A stretch of DNA of 64,000 nt from Agrobacterium pusense (GCF_900102105.1 NZ_FNBB01000001.1:558001-622000), one strand, 5' to 3'. Numbered from the stretch's first letter, positions 45,976 to 54,981 are shown. The notes: generated from the sequence alone by a model not told the origin. Numbers and translations: made by a program.

Positions 45976-46625
45976 CTGAAACCGGCGCGGCAACCGAAAA
46001 GCCACTATTCGGACGACCCTGGATTTTCATTCGCGGCGTCCCCGCGATGAAATTCCTGCCGCCTGAAGGGCCGCCGGAAATTGCCTTCGCCGGTCGTTCG
46101 AATGTCGGCAAGTCCTCGCTCATCAATGCGCTGGTGGGCCACAAAGGGCTTGCCCGCACCTCCAACACGCCGGGACGCACCCAGGAACTGAATTATTTCG
46201 TTCCCGATGGCTACTCCGGTGCAGAGGGCGATCTTCCGCCGATGGCGTTGGTCGACATGCCCGGTTACGGTTATGCGCAGGCCCCCAAGGATCAGGTCGA
46301 TGCCTGGACGAAGCTCGTCTTCGATTACCTCCGCGGCCGTGCGACGCTGAAGCGCGTTTACGTGCTGATCGATTCCCGCCACGGCGTGAAAAAGAATGAC
46401 GAGGAGGTTCTGACCCTCCTCGACAAGGCGGCCGTGTCCTACCAGATCGTGCTGACGAAGACGGACAAGATCAAGGATGCCGGCGTGCCGCGGCTGATTG
46501 GCGAAACGCTTGAGAAAATCCGCAAGCGCCCTGCCGCCTATCCGGAAGTTCTTGCCACATCCTCGGAAAAATCAGTCGGGCTGGATAACCTGCGGGCCGA
46601 GATCATCAGAACGATCTCTCTTTGA
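45972..46625 (+). CDS. engB: Ribosome-biogenesis GTPase EngB (YihA/YsxC)
   Basis: EngB is a small GTPase needed for assembly of the large ribosomal subunit. The 217 residues contain G1 [10 protein letters not shown] near residue 40, G2 [11 protein letters not shown]3 DMPGYGYA near 95, G4 TKTDK near 155 and G5 ATSSEK near 195. It overlaps the yidC stop by four bases, so it is co-translated. The gene downstream runs the other way. Confidence 0.95.
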   Translation: MTETGAATEKPLFGRPWIFIRGVPAMKFLPPEGPPEIAFAGRSNVGKSSLINALVGHKGLARTSNTPGRTQELNYFVPDGYSGAEGDLPPMALVDMPGYGYAQAPKDQVDAWTKLVFDYLRGRATLKRVYVLIDSRHGVKKNDEEVLTLLDKAAVSYQIVLTKTDKIKDAGVPRLIGETLEKIRKRPAAYPEVLATSSEKSVGLDNLRAEIIRTISL

Positions 46626-46637
46626 GAGGCGTGCCTC

Positions 46638-47015
46638 TCAGGCGATGGTGAAAAGCAGAACGGCGGTCCAGAGCATCGCCGTCAAAGCCAGAAGGCGCCA
46701 GAAGCGCACGGAATGCCAGATCTCCGAGAGCATGGCTGCGAACATGCTGCCACTCCGCAACGGCTGGCTCCTGAATGGCAGACCGGATCGGCGGGGGTCC
46801 CGTTCCAGCAACGCAGCGACGGTCGCATTTTCGCGATATTCGGTTTCCGCCAGATTGTCACGCCAGCGCCTGACCATGGCCGCGAACTGCCTGTCGCGTT
46901 TTACGCGCTTGGCAAGCTCCGCCATGCTTTCCGGCGGCAGGGCACCCAGCACATATTCGCCCGCGAGCACTTCGTCCCGCAAACCGCTTTGCTTGTCTCG
47001 ATCGGGTGCCGTCAT
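46638..47015 (-). CDS. Anti-sigma-factor-like small membrane protein
   Basis: This protein has a cytoplasmic N-terminal part (LRDEVLAGEYVLGALPPESM, then LAKRVKRDRQFAAMVRRWRD) and one C-terminal membrane segment (FWRLLALTAMLWTAVLLF). The first part closely resembles the sigma-binding region of RskA/ECF anti-sigma factors, but the protein lacks their large periplasmic domain, and no sigma gene is adjacent. I use the ATG at 47015 (MTAPDRDKQ, AGGAG 11 bases upstream; 125 residues). A start near 47075 (146 residues) is also possible. Role inferred, not proven. Confidence 0.65.
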   Translation of the reverse strand: MTAPDRDKQSGLRDEVLAGEYVLGALPPESMAELAKRVKRDRQFAAMVRRWRDNLAETEYRENATVAALLERDPRRSGLPFRSQPLRSGSMFAAMLSEIWHSVRFWRLLALTAMLWTAVLLFTIA

Positions 47016-47281
47016 GTATTTAATCACTCCTCGGTCGTTCAGGTGCACCATTTCCACGGCGCGAGACATCTCCATCACCCTGAATTAATCCCTCCCCTTC
47101 ATCAGCAAGGCTGGTCCCATTGGCCCTTTATGTCAATCTCATTACAGGGCCGGAACAGGCAAAAAAAAGAAATTTGACCGCAGCCGACACAATAAGGCCC
47201 GGAGGTTATTTCATCCGTCAAAGACTTGCTTTAGAGCGGTGACAGGCTTCAACGGCCGCAACCACAGACCGAGGTTTTTAG

Positions 47282-48166
47282 ATGACGTCTTCCGAAAGCG
47301 AAACTCAGGCGCGGCTGCTCGCACAGGCTCTGCCTTTCATGCAGAAATACGAGAACAAGACCATCGTGGTGAAATATGGCGGCCACGCCATGGGCGATTC
47401 CACGCTTGGCAAGGCATTCGCGGAAGACATCGCCTTGTTGAAGCAGTCGGGAATCAACCCCATCGTCGTGCATGGCGGCGGCCCGCAGATCGGCGCCATG
47501 CTGAGCAAGATGGGCATTGAGTCAAAATTCGAGGGCGGCCTGCGCGTCACCGACGCCAAGACGGTCGAGATCGTTGAAATGGTTCTGGCCGGCTCGATCA
47601 ACAAGGAAATCGTCGCCCTCATAAACCAGACGGGCGAATGGGCCATCGGCCTGTGCGGCAAGGATGGCAACATGGTCTTCGCCGAGAAGGCGAAAAAGAC
47701 CGTGATCGACCCCGACAGCAACATCGAGCGCGTGCTCGACCTCGGCTTCGTCGGCGAAGTCGTGGAAGTCGACCGCACACTGCTCGACCTGCTCGCTAAA
47801 TCGGAAATGATTCCGGTCATCGCACCGGTCGCCCCTGGCCGCGATGGCGCGACATACAACATCAATGCCGATACCTTCGCCGGCGCGATTGCGGGTGCAC
47901 TTCACGCTTCGCGTCTGCTGTTCCTCACCGACGTTCCCGGCGTTCTCGACAAGAACAAGGAACTCATCAAGGAGCTCACCGTCTCGCAGGCACGCGCCCT
48001 CATCAAGGACGGCACGATTTCCGGCGGCATGATCCCGAAGGTCGAGACCTGCATCGACGCCATCAAGGCTGGTGTTCAGGGTGTGGTGATCCTCAACGGC
48101 AAGACGCCGCACTCCGTCCTTCTGGAAATCTTTACCGAAGGCGCCGGCACGCTCATCGTGCCCTGA
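47282..48166 (+). CDS. argB: Acetylglutamate kinase
   Basis: ArgB phosphorylates N-acetylglutamate in arginine synthesis. The 294-residue protein has the amino-acid-kinase glycine loops [11 protein letters not shown] near residue 27 and [13 protein letters not shown] near 63, plus the C-terminal [19 protein letters not shown]. The N-terminal helix ([17 protein letters not shown]) is of the kind found in arginine-sensitive hexameric forms, so feedback inhibition by arginine is likely. It is a single gene, with a hairpin after the stop. Confidence 0.96.
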   Translation: MTSSESETQARLLAQALPFMQKYENKTIVVKYGGHAMGDSTLGKAFAEDIALLKQSGINPIVVHGGGPQIGAMLSKMGIESKFEGGLRVTDAKTVEIVEMVLAGSINKEIVALINQTGEWAIGLCGKDGNMVFAEKAKKTVIDPDSNIERVLDLGFVGEVVEVDRTLLDLLAKSEMIPVIAPVAPGRDGATYNINADTFAGAIAGALHASRLLFLTDVPGVLDKNKELIKELTVSQARALIKDGTISGGMIPKVETCIDAIKAGVQGVVILNGKTPHSVLLEIFTEGAGTLIVP

Positions 48167-48177
48167 TGTGCTTCAGG

Positions 48178-48204
48178 GTGGCGGACGGCAAATCTGTCCG
48201 CCAC
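48178..48204. terminator. Stem-loop between argB and the converging DMT gene
   Basis: A nine-pair stem GTGGCGGAC/GTCCGCCAC with a nine-base loop sits 12 bases after the argB stop and 10 bases after the other gene's stop. There is no clear T-run. It may limit read-through in both directions. Confidence 0.5.
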
Positions 48205-48213
48205 ATCAGGCAT

Positions 48214-49131
48214 TCACCCGAATGCCAGGAGCGACAGCACACCGACCACAATCAGCAGGCAACCGGACAGTTCAAGCCGGTTGATCTTCTCCTTGAAGAA
48301 AAGCACGGTCGAAGCGAAGGCGAACAGCATCTCCACCTGCGCCAGTGCCTTCACCACGGCGGCCTGCTGCAGGGTCATTGCCGTGAACCAGCCGAACGAG
48401 GCCGTGGCACCCACGAACCCGACCGCAAGCGACGGTTTCCACACCCTGGCGATGCGCCGCAGTTCTTCCCTCTCCCGCCAGATGATCCACAGGAACATCG
48501 ATACCGTCTGCATGACGATGACGATGACGAGGGTGAAGCCCGCCTGCATCATCGCATCCGAGGCGGGCAGGCTTGGTGCTAGCGCCAGCGATGCCGACCG
48601 ATAGGCAACAGACGACAGTCCGAAGAACGCACCCGAGGCGAGGCCGATACCCGCCGTTCGGCTGAAGATCGAGGTCAGGAAGGAAGCGGGCGTTACTTCC
48701 GTGCGCGCCACGGAAATCAGCATGACGCCGGCGACCGAAATCGCTATCGCCGCCAATGTACCGCCCGTGACGCTCTCGCCTATGAAAATGAGAGCAAACA
48801 GCGCCGCCTGTGCCGGCTCCGTGCGAGAATAGGCCGTGCCGACAGCGAAATTGCGGAAAGAGAACAGGTGCACCAGCAGGAATGTGGCGGCGATCTGCGC
48901 CATGGCCCCGACCGTTGCCCACACGGCGAAGGCCATGTTCGGCACCGGCAGCGGACGGCCAAGCCCAAGATGCAGGAATGCAAGATAAGCGAGAGCGAAG
49001 GGCATGCCGAACACGAAGCGCACAAACGTTGCACCCGTGGTGCCCATCATGCCCTTGAGGTGTTTTTGCAAAGTTGAGCGCAGGTTCTGCAAAAACGCGC
49101 TTGCGAAAGTAATGCCTATCCAGAGTTCCAT
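48214..49131 (-). CDS. DMT-superfamily (EamA) membrane transporter
   Basis: This 305-residue inner-membrane protein has about ten membrane segments in two repeated EamA halves. One covers residues ~1-145 with GTAYSRTEPAQAALFALIF, the other ~150-300 with MTLQQAAVVKALAQVEMLFA. Drug/metabolite transporters of this type usually export small metabolites. The substrate is unknown. It converges on argB and is divergent from the nucleotidase gene. Confidence 0.85.
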   Translation of the reverse strand: MELWIGITFASAFLQNLRSTLQKHLKGMMGTTGATFVRFVFGMPFALAYLAFLHLGLGRPLPVPNMAFAVWATVGAMAQIAATFLLVHLFSFRNFAVGTAYSRTEPAQAALFALIFIGESVTGGTLAAIAISVAGVMLISVARTEVTPASFLTSIFSRTAGIGLASGAFFGLSSVAYRSASLALAPSLPASDAMMQAGFTLVIVIVMQTVSMFLWIIWREREELRRIARVWKPSLAVGFVGATASFGWFTAMTLQQAAVVKALAQVEMLFAFASTVLFFKEKINRLELSGCLLIVVGVLSLLAFG

Positions 49132-49237
49132 GGCTTTGGCGGTATCATGCGCGCGAGGCCGCAGCCAAGCCCGAATTTCTGATCAATCGTCCTCTTTTCG
49201 ATTTTCTTCCGCATTCGAAACAGGCATAAAGCTGCCC

Positions 49238-49951
49238 ATGGACACAAAGCCGAAAAACCTGCCAGACGCCGCCGATTTCGCCCATGTCAGCGAATGGGTC
49301 TTCGATCTCGACAACACGCTCTATCCGCATCACGTCAATCTGTTTTCCCAGATCGACCGCAACATGACGGCCTATGTGGCGGAGCTTCTGAAGCTCGACC
49401 CCGACGAAGCGCGCGCCTTGCAGAAGCGTTATTATCACGACCACGGCACGACGCTGCAGGGCCTGATGATCCATTACGGCATCAGCCCGGACGAGTTTCT
49501 GGAACGCGCCCATGCAATCGACTACTCGGCGCTGAAACCGCATCCGGAACTGGGTGAGGCCATCAAGGCTTTGCCGGGTCGGAAGTTCATCCTCACCAAT
49601 GGCAGCGTCAAGCATGCGCAGGCTGCCGCCGGAGCGCTCGGCATTCTCGATCAGTTCGAGGATATTTTCGATATCGTCGCCGCGGGTTATTTGCCGAAAC
49701 CTGCCAGCGCAACCTACGAGAAGTTTGCAGCACTTGCAAAACTCGATACGAAAAAGGCTGCGATGTTCGAGGATTTGCCGCGCAATCTCGCGGCCCCGAA
49801 AGCGCTGGGCATGAAGACCGTGCTACTCGTGCCATCAAATCTTGAGGGCGTCATCATGGAACGCTGGGAAATCCCTGATGTGACGGATGAGCATATCGAC
49901 TACATTACCGACGATCTGACCGGGTTCCTGACAAAAACCATCGCCCGCTGA
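49238..49951 (+). CDS. HAD-family pyrimidine 5'-nucleotidase
   Basis: This cytosolic phosphatase of the HAD class probably removes phosphate from pyrimidine nucleotides or similar. The 237 residues start MDTKPKNLPDAADF. Motif I is VFDLDNTLYPHHVNLF with the nucleophilic Asp, motif II ILTNGSVKHA, and motif III/IV GYLPKPASATY then MFEDLPRNLAAPKALG. These fit the family of yeast SDT1-like nucleotidases. The ribosome site is weak. The frame stays open upstream but without coding character. Confidence 0.87.
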   Translation: MDTKPKNLPDAADFAHVSEWVFDLDNTLYPHHVNLFSQIDRNMTAYVAELLKLDPDEARALQKRYYHDHGTTLQGLMIHYGISPDEFLERAHAIDYSALKPHPELGEAIKALPGRKFILTNGSVKHAQAAAGALGILDQFEDIFDIVAAGYLPKPASATYEKFAALAKLDTKKAAMFEDLPRNLAAPKALGMKTVLLVPSNLEGVIMERWEIPDVTDEHIDYITDDLTGFLTKTIAR

Positions 49952-50057
49952 GTGGCGAACATTACCGAAGCTTCATGCACCTTACGGATGTTTAAGTGGT
50001 GGGGCTTGCTGGACGTCACTATCTTTTCTTCAGGGACACCAAAGAAAGGTAATGACG

Positions 50058-50648
50058 ATGACCACACGCAAAATCGCCCTGTCTGCTCTTGGCGCAGCCC
50101 TTGTGCTCAGCACGGCCGCAACGGCCAGTTTCGCCGCACCTGGTAAAGGCCATAAGGATCGCATGCCGATCCGCCAGGAGGCTGCCTTCGTTCACCTGCT
50201 GAAGGTGGCCGACACGAACAAGGATGGCAAGATTTCCAAGGAGGAATTCACCGCCCGTCAGGATGCCCTGTTCGCTGAGATCGACAAGGACAAGGACGGC
50301 TCGATCACACCAAAGGAAATGCGCGAATATCGTCAGGCAAAGATGGAGGCCTTCCGGGCCGCTCACCCGCGCCCCGAGCGGGAAGAGGCCAAGGCGGATG
50401 AAGCCAAAGCCCCTGAGGGCAAGCGTGCCGAGCGTGACCATGGTGGTCGTTTCGGCCATCAGGGCTGGGGCAAGCACGGCGGTAAAGGTGGCGGCTTCGC
50501 GCTGATCCGCTGGGCCGATACTGACGAGAACGGCCAGGTCAGCAAGGCCGAATTCGCCGCCGCCGGAGAAAAGATGTTCGAACGACTGGACAAGAACAAA
50601 GACGGCGTCATCTCCATCGACGACATGCCGGACCGGCCGTTCCTGTAA
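50058..50648 (+). CDS. Exported EF-hand calcium-binding protein with four EF-loops
   Basis: I take the second of two close ATGs (50058), because GAAAGG is only two bases from the first. That gives 196 residues with a signal peptide (TTRKIALSALGAALVLSTAA, cut near ASFAAPG). Four canonical 12-residue EF loops follow: DTNKDGKISKEE, DKDKDGSITPKE, DTDENGQVSKAE and DKNKDGVISIDD. The middle is low-complexity and charged, with a Gly/His stretch (HGGRFGHQGWGKHGGKGGG). It is likely a periplasmic calcium binder. Its target is unknown. Confidence 0.88.
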   Translation: MTTRKIALSALGAALVLSTAATASFAAPGKGHKDRMPIRQEAAFVHLLKVADTNKDGKISKEEFTARQDALFAEIDKDKDGSITPKEMREYRQAKMEAFRAAHPRPEREEAKADEAKAPEGKRAERDHGGRFGHQGWGKHGGKGGGFALIRWADTDENGQVSKAEFAAAGEKMFERLDKNKDGVISIDDMPDRPFL

Positions 50649-50661
50649 GCCAAAAAAGCAG

Positions 50662-50688
50662 AAAGCCCGCTCAACCGGCGGGCTTTTT
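50662..50688. terminator. Bidirectional terminator between the EF-hand and DUF1150 genes
   Basis: A nine-pair stem AAAGCCCGC/GCGGGCTTT with a seven-base loop is flanked by T-runs on the right for the plus strand and by AAAAAA on the left for the minus strand. It starts 14 bases after the EF-hand stop and abuts the other gene's stop. Confidence 0.88.
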
Positions 50689-50689
50689 C

Positions 50690-50947
50690 TTAATGCAGGC
50701 TGACGGTTTTAAGATCGTCTTCCGCCGCCTTGAAGAAGGTGCTCGAACGATTGTCTGTCAGGAGAATTGGCGTCCCGTCCGCGCCGAACAATGCCCAAAG
50801 GTCCAATTGCGGATCGAGATCGGGCGCCTCCGGGAAACAGCGGCTGACGTCTTCCGCTCGGATCTTGCGGATATATCCCACTTCTCCTTCGCCGATATGG
50901 GCGAGCTGGGATTGGGTGAGACGCGCATGCGCTTCTTTCAAAAGCAT
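50690..50947 (-). CDS. DUF1150 family protein
   Basis: This 85-residue acidic protein of DUF1150 is found widely in alphaproteobacteria beside hsp20 genes. It has VGYIRKIRAEDVSRCFPEAP and the C-terminal LWALFGADGTPILLTDNR, the family's most conserved stretch. AAGGAGG lies eight bases before the ATG. It starts 57 bases after the hsp20 stop on the same strand, so the two form one heat-shock unit. Its activity is unknown. Confidence 0.88.
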   Translation of the reverse strand: MLLKEAHARLTQSQLAHIGEGEVGYIRKIRAEDVSRCFPEAPDLDPQLDLWALFGADGTPILLTDNRSSTFFKAAEDDLKTVSLH

Positions 50948-51003
50948 ATTTCAGCCTCCTTCTTCACGCCGAGCGATTCATGTCCGATTCCGGCGTTCAT
51001 GGT

Positions 51004-51429
51004 CTACTCTGAGACGGAAATATTAATTTTCTTTACCACGTTTGAAATTTCGGGCCGGACCAGATCGATGGAAAGAAGGCCGTTGCGCAGGCGCGCCTCC
51101 CTGACTTGCATGCCATCGGCAAGCACGAAGACCCGCTGGAACTGGCGTGCCGCGATGCCTCGATAGAGAAAATCGCGCTTCTCCTGTTCCTGCTGGCGTC
51201 CGCGAATGACGAGCTGATTATCAGCCGTCGTCACGTCGAGATCATCCTCGGAGAACCCCGCCACGGCAATGGTGATGCGCAGGCGTTCCGGTACGTCATC
51301 GCTGCCGGGCAGGCGCTCAATATTGTAGGGAGGATAGCCGTCATTGGCCTTCGCCATGCGCTCCAGCGTCTTTTCCATGGCATCGAAACCCAGCAAAAGC
51401 GGGTGGGTGAATGGCGTCATGCGGCTCAT
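51004..51429 (-). CDS. hspC: Small heat-shock protein (Hsp20/alpha-crystallin family)
   Basis: This ATP-independent chaperone holds unfolding proteins in the cytosol. The 141 residues have the alpha-crystallin domain from about 38 to 130: NIERLPGSDDVPERLRITIA, then VAGFSEDDLDVTTADNQLVI. The family signature appears as ARLRNGLLSIDLVRP, in place of the usual A-x-x-x-n-GvL. The tail ends KINISVSE. I recall Agrobacterium HspC as the homologue of this context; the symbol is tentative. A heat-shock promoter (51512-51540) and a ROSE-like leader precede it, and the DUF1150 gene follows. Confidence 0.9.
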   Translation of the reverse strand: MSRMTPFTHPLLLGFDAMEKTLERMAKANDGYPPYNIERLPGSDDVPERLRITIAVAGFSEDDLDVTTADNQLVIRGRQQEQEKRDFLYRGIAARQFQRVFVLADGMQVREARLRNGLLSIDLVRPEISNVVKKINISVSE

Positions 51430-51439
51430 ATCTGTTCTG

Positions 51440-51505
51440 TCCTTGCAACCAAGCGACGTTTAGCGGCCCCGCTTCCGGCAACCTTGCCGGTCAATCGCAC
51501 CGGCC
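51440..51505 (-). ncRNA. ROSE-like RNA thermometer in the hsp20 leader
   Basis: The minus-strand leader ends in UCGCUUG-GUUG-CAAGGA (51456 down to 51440). UCGCU pairs with the AAGGA ribosome site as U-A, C-G, then C-G, U-A around a bulged G, and the stem continues U-A, G-C to a GUUG loop. UYGCU opposite AGGA with a bulged G is the defining feature of ROSE elements. Further up are a GCCGGU/ACCGGC hairpin and an AGCGG/CCGCU hairpin. The SD-to-ATG gap is about ten bases. Other ROSE elements are known before Agrobacterium hsp genes; for this one it is my reading. Confidence 0.6.
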
Positions 51506-51511
51506 CTTGCA

Positions 51512-51540
51512 ATATGGGAAGCCGAACCGCGATGCGCAAG
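51512..51540 (-). promoter_or_regulatory. RpoH (heat-shock sigma) promoter candidate for hsp20
   Basis: On the minus strand CTTGCG (51540-51535) and CCCATAT (51518-51512) are 16 bases apart. CTTG at -35 and CCCATAT at -10 match heat-shock promoters of proteobacteria. Transcription should start near 51505, giving a ~75-base leader. Confidence 0.55.
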
Positions 51541-51632
51541 TCAAAGTGACCGGTGCGCGGCGGCAGGAATGAGGCTTGACAAGTGAGCACCCGCGGCTCG
51601 AAAAAAGCGCTCATCTCAACGGCGGGCAAGAC

Positions 51633-52577
51633 ATGGCAGAACGCAGAAAAATCATTATCGACACCGATCCGGGACAGGACGACGCAGCCGCGATCATGCT
51701 GGCTTTCGGCAGCCCGGAAGACATCGAAATTCTGGGGTTGTGCGCAGTTGCCGGCAATGTTCCCCTGAAGCTGACAAGCCGTAACATTCGCATCATCTGC
51801 GAATTGTGCGGTCGCACCGACATTCCCGTTTACGAGGGCGCCGAAAAGCCGCTGGTGCGCAGGCCCATCACCGCCGAACATGTTCACGGCAGTACAGGTC
51901 TCAACGGCCCGGTTCTCGACGAACCGACCATGGAGGCAGAAAAGCAGCACGCGGTCGATTTCATCATCGAGACGGTGATGCGGGAGCCTGAGGGCACCGT
52001 TACCCTCTGCACCCTCGGGGCCTTGACCAACGTGGCGCTGGCGCTCCTGAAGGCGCCGGAGATCGCCGATCGCGTCAAAGAACTGGTAATGATGGGCGGC
52101 GGCTTCTTCGAGGGCGGCAACATCACGCCCGCGGCGGAATTCAACATCTATGTGGATCCGCAGGCTGCCGACATCGTCTTCCGCTCCGGCATGCCCATCG
52201 TCATGATGCCGCTCGATGTCACGCATCAGTTGCTGACGACCAAGGCACGCGTCAATCGCATTCGGGAGATCGGCACGAGGCCGGCGATCGCCATGGCGGA
52301 AATGCTGGAATTCTTCGAGCGGTTCGACATCGAGAAGTACGGTTCGGATGGCGGTCCGCTGCATGACCCAAGCGTTATTGCCTATCTCATCAAGCCCGAA
52401 CTGTTCGAGGGCCGCGAATGCAATGTCGAGATCGAGGTCCATTCCGAACTGACCATGGGCATGACCGTGGTGGACTGGTGGCGCGTGACTGATCGCCCCG
52501 CCAATGCCCGCGTGATGCGAAAGGTGGATGCGGATGGTTTCTTCGAGTTGCTGACGGAGCGTTTCGCGCGTCTTTGA
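51633..52577 (+). CDS. Inosine/uridine-preferring nucleoside hydrolase
   Basis: This calcium-dependent enzyme splits nucleosides to base and ribose for salvage. The 314 residues begin MAERRKIIIDTDPGQDDAAA. The DTDPGxDD calcium motif at the very N-terminus is the family hallmark. Further on are VAGNVPLKLTSRNI, VMMGGGFFEGGNITPAAEFN with substrate-binding Asn residues, and the active-site His in GGPLHDPSVIAYL. The ribosome site is weak (GGCGGGCAAG). It is a single gene, with a terminator after it. Base preference is unknown. Confidence 0.92.
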   Translation: MAERRKIIIDTDPGQDDAAAIMLAFGSPEDIEILGLCAVAGNVPLKLTSRNIRIICELCGRTDIPVYEGAEKPLVRRPITAEHVHGSTGLNGPVLDEPTMEAEKQHAVDFIIETVMREPEGTVTLCTLGALTNVALALLKAPEIADRVKELVMMGGGFFEGGNITPAAEFNIYVDPQAADIVFRSGMPIVMMPLDVTHQLLTTKARVNRIREIGTRPAIAMAEMLEFFERFDIEKYGSDGGPLHDPSVIAYLIKPELFEGRECNVEIEVHSELTMGMTVVDWWRVTDRPANARVMRKVDADGFFELLTERFARL

Positions 52578-52598
52578 CGGACGCTGATAATAAAAAAA

Positions 52599-52621
52599 GG
52601 CCGCTGGCGATACCAGCGGCC
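52599..52621. terminator. Terminator between the nucleoside hydrolase and chemoreceptor genes
   Basis: A perfect nine-pair stem GGCCGCTGG/CCAGCGGCC with a CGATA loop is preceded by seven A's, giving a T-run for the minus strand, and followed by CTTTATATTT on the plus strand. It sits between two converging stops. Confidence 0.85.
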
Positions 52622-52647
52622 CTTTATATTTCAAACGGAAAACCGCA

Positions 52648-54981
52648 TCAGAATTCCGTCCAGTCATCCTGAGCCAGCGCATTTGCGCCGCTGGTTCTAG
52701 GACGCGCGCGGGGCGCAGCTGGACGGGCGGACGTCGGGGCGGCAGCAGCGGGAGCGCGCATGGCCGCAGCGGCGGCACGCAATTGCTGGCTGGGCTGACC
52801 GCCGGAAACTACGAAACCGGCGACAAGCGATTTGAGCGTTTCGGCCTCGCTGTTGAGCGTCACGCTGGCAGCAGTGGTTTCCTCCACCATCGCCGCATTT
52901 TGCTGGGTGACCTGATCCATCTGCGTAACGGCGGAGTTGATTTCCTTCAGGCCCACCGCCTGCTCACTGGCTGAGGCCGAAATTTGCCGTATAAGCTGGT
53001 TGATCTGCAGAACCTGATCGGCGATCTTTTTCATCGTGTCGCCGGCCTTGCCGACCAGCTGAACACCCTCGCCCACCTGCGTGGCCGAGGTATTGATCAG
53101 ACCCTTGATCTCCTTGGCAGCAGTTGCAGAGCGCTGCGCGAGTTCGCGCACTTCCTGTGCGACAACGGCAAAGCCCTTGCCGGCATCACCCGCGCGGGCC
53201 GCTTCCACCCCCGCATTCAGCGCCAGAAGATTGGTCTGGAAGGCGATCTCGTCGATGACGCCGATGATGCGAGAGATTTCCGCCGAAGATTGTGCAATGC
53301 CCTGCATGGAGTTCACGGCCTGCTGCACGACCTCGCCAGACTTGCCGGCGTCTTCACAGGCATGGCTGACGGCACCGGCCGCCTCTGCGGCGTTTTCGGC
53401 GCTGGAATTGACCTGGGCGGTCAGCTCGTTAAGCGCAGCGGCAGTTTCTTCAAGGCTGGCGGCCTGCTGTTCCGTGCGATGCGAGAGATCGCTGGCGGCG
53501 CGGGTGATCTCACCGGTGCCATTGCCGATGCTGACGACGGTTGCGTTGACGGTGGAAACCGTTTCCTCGAGGCTGGCAAGCGCCGAGTTGAAGTCCTCGC
53601 GCAGCTTTGCATACTCACCCGGGAACTCGTCCTGAATGCGGTAGGTCAGATTGCCCTGCGACAGGGCATTCAGGCCGGAACCGAGAACGCTGACAATGTG
53701 CTGCTGCATACGGCTGTTTTCATTGCGCTCGAATTCAGAGCGCTGGCGCTCCGTTTCGGCGTGACCACGCTGGGCGTCGGCTTCGGCCTCCATCTCCCGG
53801 ATGCCGGCAAGCTTGGCGCGGAAACCTTCAAGCGCTGTCGCAACCGAACCGGTCTCATCCTGCCGGTCTTGACCGGAGACGGGCACATCGTAGCGACCGT
53901 CGCTCAGCGTCCTGACGTCGGTAACCAGCGATGCAAGCGGGTTGCGGACGAAATAGCGGACTGCAAAATAAAGCGCTGCAATGACGGCGGCAAGAATGAC
54001 GATCGCACCGATGATCATCAGATAGGTCTGCTCCTGAACCGGAGCGTTCAAGGCCTGATGGGGAATATCAACAAGGACGACCCAGGTTGCGTTGAGACCC
54101 GGAACGGCGAAGGGATAAACGAGACGGTTATACGGCGCGTCGGTATCAAGGCCGAGGTCTTCGATGAGGCCCTGCTTGCTCGAAGCGATCGCGGTCTGGA
54201 CAGTGGCTGCGCCCTCTCCGTCATAGGCTTTCATGTTCTGCTCGGGCGTCGGCGGCACCAGCCACTGGCCACCCTGGGAGACGAGCGTCACACGGCCGGT
54301 CTCGAAAGGATGCAGAGCCTGCAGTTTCTGGGTGAGAGACGCGAGCGAAATATCGACACCCGCCACGCCGATCATCTTGCCATCCGACATGACGGGATAG
54401 GCAAGCGAGGTCATGGTGGTCGGCACTTCCGTGCCTTCGGCGAGATAAGGTTGGGTAATCGCTCCCTTGCCGGTCTTGGCGGCCAGCGCATACCACTCCG
54501 CTGCGTAATCGTTCTTGAAGGTCGAGAACTGGATATCGCCCTTCTGGGTCTTGGACCAGTAAGGTGCGAAGGCGCCGGTCGCGTTGGTGCCGAGATCGAG
54601 CCTGTTGGCGATCTCTGTCGTCTGACCATCGAAAAGGCCGAGCTGTTCGCAGAACCAGCTGCCGAATGCAAAAGTATTCTGCTCCACATTGGCCTTGAGG
54701 ATGTTGACGATGCCAGGGCGATCCATCGACTTCGCCTGATGCGCCCGACCGATGACGCCAGCCATCGAGCGGGCAGCGCTGCCGAGTTCACCGACATCGG
54801 CGGCGATGACGTTGGCGATGGCGCGGGCTTCCGTATTGGCCTGATCCATGGTCAACGCGTGTACGCGCTCACTGGTCTGGGAGATGAGGAAAGAATTGGA
54901 TGCAACGAGAACCGTGGTGATGGCACAGCCGGTTACGAGGATCAGCTTGGTCGCAAGCGACTTCACTTTGAGATTGAACAT
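52648..54981 (-). CDS. Methyl-accepting chemotaxis protein with dCache sensor and CheR/CheB tether
   Basis: This 777-residue membrane chemoreceptor has a membrane segment at 12-32, a ~290-residue periplasmic dCache-type sensor (GSWFCEQLGLFDGQ, SLAYPVMSDGKMIGVAGVDI), and a second segment near 328-350. HAMP and a charged linker follow, then the signalling domain with tip [20 protein letters not shown]. It ends DDWTEF, an xWxxF tether motif like the GDWQEF of the receptor at 41211. A long Ala/Pro-rich linker precedes the tether. dCache sensors usually bind amino acids or organic acids; the ligand here is unknown. Confidence 0.93.
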   Translation of the reverse strand: MFNLKVKSLATKLILVTGCAITTVLVASNSFLISQTSERVHALTMDQANTEARAIANVIAADVGELGSAARSMAGVIGRAHQAKSMDRPGIVNILKANVEQNTFAFGSWFCEQLGLFDGQTTEIANRLDLGTNATGAFAPYWSKTQKGDIQFSTFKNDYAAEWYALAAKTGKGAITQPYLAEGTEVPTTMTSLAYPVMSDGKMIGVAGVDISLASLTQKLQALHPFETGRVTLVSQGGQWLVPPTPEQNMKAYDGEGAATVQTAIASSKQGLIEDLGLDTDAPYNRLVYPFAVPGLNATWVVLVDIPHQALNAPVQEQTYLMIIGAIVILAAVIAALYFAVRYFVRNPLASLVTDVRTLSDGRYDVPVSGQDRQDETGSVATALEGFRAKLAGIREMEAEADAQRGHAETERQRSEFERNENSRMQQHIVSVLGSGLNALSQGNLTYRIQDEFPGEYAKLREDFNSALASLEETVSTVNATVVSIGNGTGEITRAASDLSHRTEQQAASLEETAAALNELTAQVNSSAENAAEAAGAVSHACEDAGKSGEVVQQAVNSMQGIAQSSAEISRIIGVIDEIAFQTNLLALNAGVEAARAGDAGKGFAVVAQEVRELAQRSATAAKEIKGLINTSATQVGEGVQLVGKAGDTMKKIADQVLQINQLIRQISASASEQAVGLKEINSAVTQMDQVTQQNAAMVEETTAASVTLNSEAETLKSLVAGFVVSGGQPSQQLRAAAAAMRAPAAAAPTSARPAAPRARPRTSGANALAQDDWTEF

